From: Afipia clevelandensis ATCC 49720
Lineage (GTDB): Bacteria > Pseudomonadota > Alphaproteobacteria > Rhizobiales > Xanthobacteraceae
Length of the DNA stretch: 64,000 bases
NCBI RefSeq assembly: GCF_000336555.1
Contig: NZ_KB375281.1
Coordinates: 434,001-498,000 of the forward strand
Direction of reading: 5' to 3'
This document shows, piece after piece, positions 59,298 through 64,000 of this stretch (position 1 is its first letter; every line of letters starts with the position of its first letter). The translations under genes and the position numbers were made by a program. The notes below the pieces were generated by a model. It ran no database searches and had not been told where the DNA came from. It saw only the letters and a program-made list of their open reading frames with translations.

Positions 59298-59803
59298 CGG
59301 GCGCTCCCCCTGCCGCGACGAGGAGAACTCCGCGCTGCCTTCTCTGTTTTGTCCACTTCGCTGATGCCCAATCTCAGGCCAAAGAATTTTGGACCGTTCC
59401 AGTTGGTGCCGGTGATCAGGCGCGCGATGATCGAGAGACTGGCATAGGTTTCCTCCCTCCAGACGAATCCGTCCGATGCCACGACCACTGAATGCCGCTC
59501 GCCTTGGTATTCTCGAACCAGAACGGTGCCGGGCTTCAAGCGTCGTTGCGCTGTTTCGACCGCGGATTTACCCCGTCCGATGTCGTTCAAAATTCGCTGC
59601 GACGCCCGGCTTAAACTGCCGAGCGCCTTCTCTTGCATGTGGAAGCAGATCATGCGCCCCAACATGTCCTTGCCGAACGCGGACGGTGGGGACGATTTAA
59701 ACGTCTGCCGCCAAATTATCCGAAGCTGATCGACCGGCAGAGATCGGATCTGTTCGATCTCTGCCTCAAGCGCCGCTTCGCTCTTACTCGATATGTCGCT
59801 CAT
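59294..59803 (-). CDS. DUF2924 protein, recombinase-associated
   Basis: A 169-residue protein. The N-terminal part [25 protein letters not shown] and the later [49 protein letters not shown] are the recognisable DUF2924 features. The latter half looks like a small DNA-binding or beta domain, but its role is undescribed as far as I know. It overlaps both neighbours by 4 nt (ATGA), so all three proteins should be made in fixed proportion from one message. Confidence 0.88.
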   Translation of the reverse strand: MSDISSKSEAALEAEIEQIRSLPVDQLRIIWRQTFKSSPPSAFGKDMLGRMICFHMQEKALGSLSRASQRILNDIGRGKSAVETAQRRLKPGTVLVREYQGERHSVVVASDGFVWREETYASLSIIARLITGTNWNGPKFFGLRLGISEVDKTEKAARSSPRRGRGSAR

Positions 59804-60252
59804 ACCTTCTGGGATGGCCTGTGGTCGGCGATCCGGTACGATCGTTCGCTGCCGGATTTATCTGACACCAGATTCAAACTCAGTCGTTTGCGGACGACCC
59901 CAGCAAAGAAGCCGCGCACCGAATGCTGCTGCCAGCCGGTCGCCTTCATAATGTCGGCAATGGTCGTGCCTTTTGGCTGGCGCAGCATCGTGAGCACAGT
60001 GGCTTGCTTTGAAGAGTCGCGTGCGGGCTTTGCCACTGCGGGGTGGAGAGAAGGTCCTTTGGCTGGCTTCGACTGAGGGGCAGTTTCGAAGGAGCGTGCG
60101 GAGGGCTGTTCAGCGACGCCTCGAACGCGGGAGCGTGCTGCCTTGTCTGAACGAGTTGTTTTTACCACCTTCGATGGTTGTCGTACCGTGACAGCGGGTT
60201 TGCGCGTTACACCTGCTTTGCGGGCAGTACCTTTAGCTTTCTGGATGTTCAT
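59800..60252 (-). CDS. DUF3489 protein with winged-helix-like C-terminus
   Basis: A 150-residue protein with a basic, disordered N-terminal half (Lys/Arg/Ala/Pro-rich) and a C-terminal DUF3489 domain: [20 protein letters not shown] followed by [21 protein letters not shown]. The domain reads like a winged helix-turn-helix. The AGGAGA RBS at the ATG marks it as first gene of the three-gene cassette. It is a candidate regulator or directionality factor for the recombinase; this is inference. Confidence 0.88.
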   Translation of the reverse strand: MNIQKAKGTARKAGVTRKPAVTVRQPSKVVKTTRSDKAARSRVRGVAEQPSARSFETAPQSKPAKGPSLHPAVAKPARDSSKQATVLTMLRQPKGTTIADIMKATGWQQHSVRGFFAGVVRKRLSLNLVSDKSGSERSYRIADHRPSQKV

Positions 60253-60356
60253 GGAATCTCCTGTGGGTCAACGGCAACATCGGGTGCTGCCACTGACCCG
60301 GCCCGCCGATCGCAATGCGAGGGCGGGGGGAGGGTCCCAGCTAGGGAAAACGCTGA

Positions 60357-60620
60357 CTATGCGGTCTCAGCAAACAGGTTGCGTTTGATTGTCAGCGCTG
60401 CCTTGAACAGGTCCCGTGCCTCATGCACCAGGCCCTCAAAGTCCATCAGGATCTGTACCGCGCGATCCACGCTGCCATCGCGCGCGCAGCTTTCTGCGGC
60501 TTTCGCGATACTAAGAGTTTCTTCCAGCTTGCCGCGGATTTCCGTTACGAGTGCGGGGCGACCACGATATTTGCGGCGACATCGGTCATCAGGGTGCTCT
60601 TTTTGCGTACCACCACACAC
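60357..60620 (-). pseudogene. Small cassette-associated ORF, probably 5'-frameshifted
   Basis: The 87-codon frame opens with GTG at 60620. Its last 65 or so residues look coherent (VTEIRGKLEETLSIAKAAES, AVQILMDFEGLVHEARDLFK, ALTIKRNLFAE), predicted helical. The first 20 or so are Arg/Cys-rich and odd. An ATG at 60589 in the next frame begins MTDVAANIVVAP and would join the conserved part if one C were restored to the CCCC run near 60555. Thus the natural N-terminus is probably lost by a 1-nt deletion. Function unknown; located upstream of the DUF3489-DUF2924-recombinase genes on the same strand. Confidence 0.55.
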
Positions 60621-60703
60621 GCTCCGTTCGCCGCCGAAGTCGAGCGGATTGTGAGCAATCTTGTGGCTCTTATCGAACGGTTCGGATCACAAAATGCTCG
60701 GGG

Positions 60704-61498
60704 TTAGCTTTCCTTGGATCTGACTACGATGACGTGCTGCAGGAAGTCTATACAAGCGGCATAGCGGAAAGACTCGTCGACAGCCCCAATTTTCTGCACG
60801 TATTGTTTGGGGCAGGGTTGTTCGGCAATACCCGATTGCGGGAGCTTGTTGCTCGCTATGTCGGCCAAGAGGCTCTGGCGGCCGTCGCCGAGGAATCCGC
60901 TAAGGGCCGACGATTGCTTGTCGCGACGACCGACCTTGATACTCAGCGCACAGCGATTTGGGATATGGGCCGTATCGCCGAGGTTGGGACGGCCGAAGCA
61001 CTCAGCCTCTTTCGTGATGTCATGGCTGCATCTGCGAGCATACCGCTCGTGTTCCCGCCGATTTTGATAAGCGCGAAGGCTGATGGTAAAGAGTTCCAGG
61101 AGATGCACGTCGATGGTGGCGTCACGGCACCGATCCTGACGTTACCCGATGCGTTTTTATTGGAGGGGCGTTCACTTCCCGCAGGTCATCGGCTCAACAT
61201 TTATCTTCTCTTGAACAACAAGTTAGAACGGGACTTCGAGCTTGTCCCGAATAGTACAATTGATGTTGCGTCGCGCGCTATCTCTTCGGTTACGAAATCC
61301 CAAACTCGGTCCATTGTTTTTTCAACTTATGAGTTTGCTCGTCGCAATCGACTAGACTTCCACCTGACTTTTATCGATCGCAAGATCCCTTCGCCTTCGT
61401 CGCCAGGCTTCGATACGACTTATATGCGCGGGCTTTACCAATACGGCTACGAAAAGGCGCGTGGCGATCATGCTTGGACGGGCACCCCTCCAGGGTAA
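60704..61498 (+). pseudogene. Patatin-like phospholipase, 5'-truncated
   Basis: About 264 codons match the second half of a patatin-like lipase: LAFLGSDYDDVLQEVYTSG, ATTDLDTQRTAIWDMG, VMAASASIPLVFPPIL and the catalytic Asp in HVDGGVTAP. The upstream part with oxyanion GGG and nucleophile GxSxG is missing; codons before 60704 in this frame are unrelated. With only the Asp of the Ser-Asp dyad it should be inactive. The breakpoint coincides with the 5' side of the recombinase cassette, implying loss by insertion or deletion. Confidence 0.78.
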
Positions 61499-61574
61499 CC
61501 CTCCAGATAAAGGCGTGGGGTGTAACAAAGTCGCAATATTCTCGACATTTTCACGGTATCCCGATGAAAAGCCG

Positions 61575-62357
61575 ATGACCCCGGCCGCGAAGCACGATAT
61601 CGATTACCGGCAAACGCCACTCAAACAACAAGCGGGATCCCTAGGCATGGGCGCTAATCACTATGCAGCGAAGCCTAGACAGGCGGTGAAGCGAAAATTC
61701 AGTGGTGGCCGCCCCACAAGGGACGCTGCAGCGTTGCGTGACCAGCATCTCCTTGCTGTAGCCACGGCACTGTTTCTAGAGCGCGGGTTCGATGCGACAT
61801 CTATAGATGCAGTCGCTGAGGCTGCGCATGTGAGCAAGCCGACGGTCTATGCGCAATATCAGGATAAACGGGGCCTGTTCAGCGCAGTGCTAAGGCAACA
61901 GATAGGGCAATTTCTTGCCCCCCTCGCTACCGCAGCGGAAATGCCGGTCAGCGCGCGCTCTAAGGCGTCTGTCGAGAGGACATTAATCGATCTCGGCCGC
62001 AAGCTACAAGCGATCACCAGCGGAGCGCGTCATGCGTCTGTCCGCCGAATCCTCGCGGCACAGGCGGCTAACTTCCCCGAGCTTGCGTTATTGGCACATG
62101 AGGAAGGGTGGTCAAAAGCTGTTAAAACCACGGCGCGCTTTTTTGACCATCTTGTCGCCGAAGGCGTTTTGGAATTGTTCGATTCGGAGATTGCAGCGGA
62201 AAATTTTCTCAACATAGTGATGGGTCACACTACGCGTTTCGTGCATTACGGTATCGCGATTGATCCAAAAGAGCAGGACCGGCGCCTGCGTCTCTCCATT
62301 CGCATGCTCCTTACGGGCTTTTCCGCAAAGGCAGTAAGGGCGCTGGGGGACCGTTAA
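61575..62357 (+). CDS. TetR-family transcriptional regulator
   Basis: Up to 260 residues. A basic, disordered N-terminus (KPRQAVKRKFSGGRPTRDAA) precedes the TetR helix-turn-helix (ALFLERGFDATSIDAVAEAA, HVSKPTVYAQYQDKRGLFSAVL), then an all-helical ligand domain of the TetR_C/AefR type. ATG 61647 (MGANHYAAKP) is an equally possible start. The gene that it regulates is not obvious: downstream there is a 200 nt AT-rich region and then an IS element. Confidence 0.88.
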   Translation: MTPAAKHDIDYRQTPLKQQAGSLGMGANHYAAKPRQAVKRKFSGGRPTRDAAALRDQHLLAVATALFLERGFDATSIDAVAEAAHVSKPTVYAQYQDKRGLFSAVLRQQIGQFLAPLATAAEMPVSARSKASVERTLIDLGRKLQAITSGARHASVRRILAAQAANFPELALLAHEEGWSKAVKTTARFFDHLVAEGVLELFDSEIAAENFLNIVMGHTTRFVHYGIAIDPKEQDRRLRLSIRMLLTGFSAKAVRALGDR

Positions 62358-62405
62358 CGGTTTGAAACGCCATCAACTTGCGGATTCTTACCGATGTGCA
62401 AATCG

Positions 62406-62433
62406 TTGACAATCAAAAAACAACACATATCGT
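62406..62433 (+). promoter_or_regulatory. Promoter-like sequence ending against the IS3 element
   Basis: TTGACA, 16 nt spacer, TATCGT in an AT-rich stretch after the TetR gene, reading toward the IS element. No gene follows before the IS end, so an original target gene may have been displaced. Confidence 0.35.
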
Positions 62434-62571
62434 TTTGTTATCTGCTCCTGTCAGAATAAGCGTACGCATAGCGTGATGCTGTGGACCGATGGTGCCGCTC
62501 CCCAAATTCACGGCCGGCTAGGATGAATGCAAGGTGCCATTTTGGAGCTGCCCCGTTTTGTGGTCCAGGTT

Positions 62572-63414
62572 CTAGGCAATTTCTCGGACTGTTTGAGTTT
62601 GTCGTGCGAACTCGTTCGGCGTCAAGTTGCCAAGCGAGGTATGGGGTCTGTCGTTGTTGTAGTGGCACCTCCATTCTTCGATCCGGTCGGTGGCGTCTGC
62701 CATCGACAGGAACCATGATGCGTTGAGACACTCTGCACGTACGCGACCATTGAAGGCTTCACAAAATGCATTGTCGGTTGGCTTTCCTGGCCTGGAGAAC
62801 TCGATCTCAATGCCGTTAAGATAGGCCCATTGATCGAGCATCCTGCCGGCAAACTCCGGACCGTTGTCGCAGCGAACAGTTTTTGGCTTGCCGCGCTCCT
62901 TTGCCAGCCGCTCAAGAACATCGACGACCTGGAAGGCCTTGAAGTTCGCTCTCGGAACGATCGCAAGTGATTCTCGTGTGTGGCAGTCGACAACCGTCAA
63001 AAGCCGGAATGAGCGGCCGTCGAACAGCGCATCCGACATGAAGTCCATCGCCCAGCATTGGTTCTGGTCTGCGATCTCTGGCCGACCTGAACGATAGCGC
63101 CAGGCTCGCTTGCGCTTCGGGGCTTTGGACCTGATGGAGAGCCCTTCTTCGCGATAGAGCCGATAGATTCGCTTGTGGTTCAAACGGTAGCCTTCGCGCA
63201 GAAGCAGCACATGAAGACGCCGATAGCCGTAACGTACGCGACTGGCCGCGAGGTCCCTCAACCGAATGCGCAGTTCAGTTTGTGGATCGCCGCGCGACTT
63301 GTAACGCTGCGAAGAGCGATGGAAGCCGGTCGCCTTGCAGGCCCGTCGTTCGCCGATATCGTAGACCTTCTGAAGATGATGCACGATCTCGCGTCGGACG
63401 GCGGGCCTCACCAT
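62572..63414 (-). CDS. IS3-family transposase OrfB (DDE integrase domain)
   Basis: A 280-residue integrase domain of the IS2/IS407-like part of IS3. It has an HTH_21 N-terminal segment ([20 protein letters not shown]) and a DDE triad Asp124 ([10 protein letters not shown]), Asp183 (VRCDNGPEF) and Glu219 ([12 protein letters not shown]), with the canonical 35 residues between the last two. All three residues are intact. It is read by -1 frameshift from orfA at the A7 run (63414-63420) or from its own ATG at 63414. Confidence 0.93.
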   Translation of the reverse strand: MVRPAVRREIVHHLQKVYDIGERRACKATGFHRSSQRYKSRGDPQTELRIRLRDLAASRVRYGYRRLHVLLLREGYRLNHKRIYRLYREEGLSIRSKAPKRKRAWRYRSGRPEIADQNQCWAMDFMSDALFDGRSFRLLTVVDCHTRESLAIVPRANFKAFQVVDVLERLAKERGKPKTVRCDNGPEFAGRMLDQWAYLNGIEIEFSRPGKPTDNAFCEAFNGRVRAECLNASWFLSMADATDRIEEWRCHYNNDRPHTSLGNLTPNEFARQTQTVREIA

Positions 63415-63674
63415 TTTTTTCTTAAGACATCCTGCAGCATCGCTTTGTCCAGCGTCAGATCCGCCACCACACGCTTCAGCTTTGTGTTCTCATCCTCAAG
63501 CTGCTTCAGCCGTCGGATCTCGGCCACACCCATGCCGGCGTAGACTTTCTTCCAGCGATAGAATGTCGGCTCCGACACCCCCATCTTGCGGCAGATCTCC
63601 TCGATCGTCGTGCCGCTCTCAGCTTGCCTCAATGCAAAGGCAATCTGCTCCTCCGAAAACCGCTTTCGCTTCAT
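63408..63674 (-). CDS. IS3-family transposase OrfA (helix-turn-helix)
   Basis: An 88-residue DNA-binding protein: [20 protein letters not shown], then the HTH_8/transposase_8 segment [19 protein letters not shown] and a leucine-zipper-like end ([19 protein letters not shown]). It ends LRKKW at the AAAAAAA slip site where OrfB begins in the -1 frame. Confidence 0.93.
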   Translation of the reverse strand: MKRKRFSEEQIAFALRQAESGTTIEEICRKMGVSEPTFYRWKKVYAGMGVAEIRRLKQLEDENTKLKRVVADLTLDKAMLQDVLRKKW

Positions 63675-63747
63675 GGCATCCTCCCTCCATGGGGTTCAGA
63701 ATGCCCGAAAAAATTGCCCTCAACATGGACCAGTTAGATGGGTCAGG

Positions 63748-63969
63748 ATCACGCTCGCGGCACGCGACATCACAGCCGTGATCCCGCCCAAAGCCAACCG
63801 CAAGATTCAGCGCCGATGTGATTTCGCGCTTTACCGCGAACGCAACCTCGTCGAGCGCTTCTTCAATAAGCTCAAGCAATTTTGTGGCATCGCCACCCGA
63901 TATGACAAGCTCGCCAGAAATTACCTCGCCGCAATTCAATTGGTCGCTGGTACTATGCTCCTCAACTGA
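63748..63969 (+). pseudogene. IS5-family transposase, C-terminal remnant
   Basis: A 73-codon fragment beginning exactly at the IS3 right end. It carries the catalytic-Glu region Y(2)R(3)E(6)K as YRERNLVERFFNKLK and ends IQLVAGTMLLN, typical of IS427-group IS5 elements. The N-terminal two thirds with the two catalytic Asp residues are absent and are not found on the other side of the IS3 element. Confidence 0.85.
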
Positions 63970-64000
63970 AGACACGCCCTAGTGGAGTCCGAGGCGATGC

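Larger units (their letters stand above)
62543..63745 (-). mobile_element. IS3-family insertion sequence (orfA/orfB with A7 frameshift site)
   Basis: About 1.2 kb. Two transposase frames overlap on the minus strand. Imperfect terminal inverted repeats share CCC and TGGTCCA: TGACCCATCTAACTGGTCCA reading in from 63745, and CCCCGTTTTGTGGTCCA at 62551-62567. The exact left end (62543-62549) is uncertain. No matching target duplication is visible. It abuts a truncated IS5-family transposase on its right. Confidence 0.8.

Noticed and set aside
63586-63747. 5' extension of the IS5 fragment frame
   Set aside because: These codons lie inside the IS3 element and are antisense to orfA, not part of the IS5 transposase.

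Overview
The window is a 64 kb chromosomal stretch of a GC-rich alphaproteobacterium, most likely of the Bradyrhizobium/Nitrobacter/Rhodopseudomonas/Afipia group (order Hyphomicrobiales). The evidence is the complete acpXL-fabZXL-fabF2XL-fabF1XL-adhXL-lpxXL cluster for very-long-chain acylation of lipid A, the psd-pssA phosphatidylethanolamine pair behind an Atm1-type ABC exporter, TakP-like TRAP binding proteins, DUF2865 and DUF1289 proteins, and a recombinase-DUF2924-DUF3489 cassette. The assignment is inferred from protein families and gene order; no rRNA is present.

Region 1 (1-7063) is a type I secretion locus: the end of a PrtD-like ABC protein, its HlyD-family adaptor, a GNAT/TPR protein, and an 847-residue FecR-domain, Ig/cadherin-like, His-rich protein without a signal peptide that looks like the exported cargo. 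Region 2 (7165-57206) is mostly core genome: ABC-F ATPase, MFS transporter, DusA, an aspartic protease, a DivJ/PleC-like histidine kinase, a beta-hydroxyacid dehydrogenase, ApbC, two tandem TRAP binding proteins facing a DctQM permease, MoaA, Gph, RpiA, glutathione reductase, class II DAHP synthase, DgkA, NadE, CysS, citramalate synthase, a LOG-family protein, Atm1-psd-pssA, a MotA/MotB pair, Kup, rhodanese-aminotransferase-polyamine binding protein, the lipid A VLCFA cluster, a frameshifted mgtC, a CMD-family peroxidase and a HerA-like ATPase.

Region 3 (57207-64000) is accessory DNA starting at a tRNA-Gln(CTG) gene. It holds a large serine recombinase overlapping DUF2924 and DUF3489 genes by 4 nt each, a small ORF with a probable 1-nt deletion, a patatin-like gene lacking its nucleophile half, a TetR regulator, an IS3-family element with an A7 frameshift site, and the C-terminal end of an IS5-family transposase abutting that element.

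The least-described pieces are the recombinase/DUF2924/DUF3489 cassette, the T1SS-linked GNAT/TPR plus FecR/His-rich pair, a cysteine-free ketosynthase paired with an intact one in the VLCFA cluster, and a candidate small RNA near 56.6 kb.
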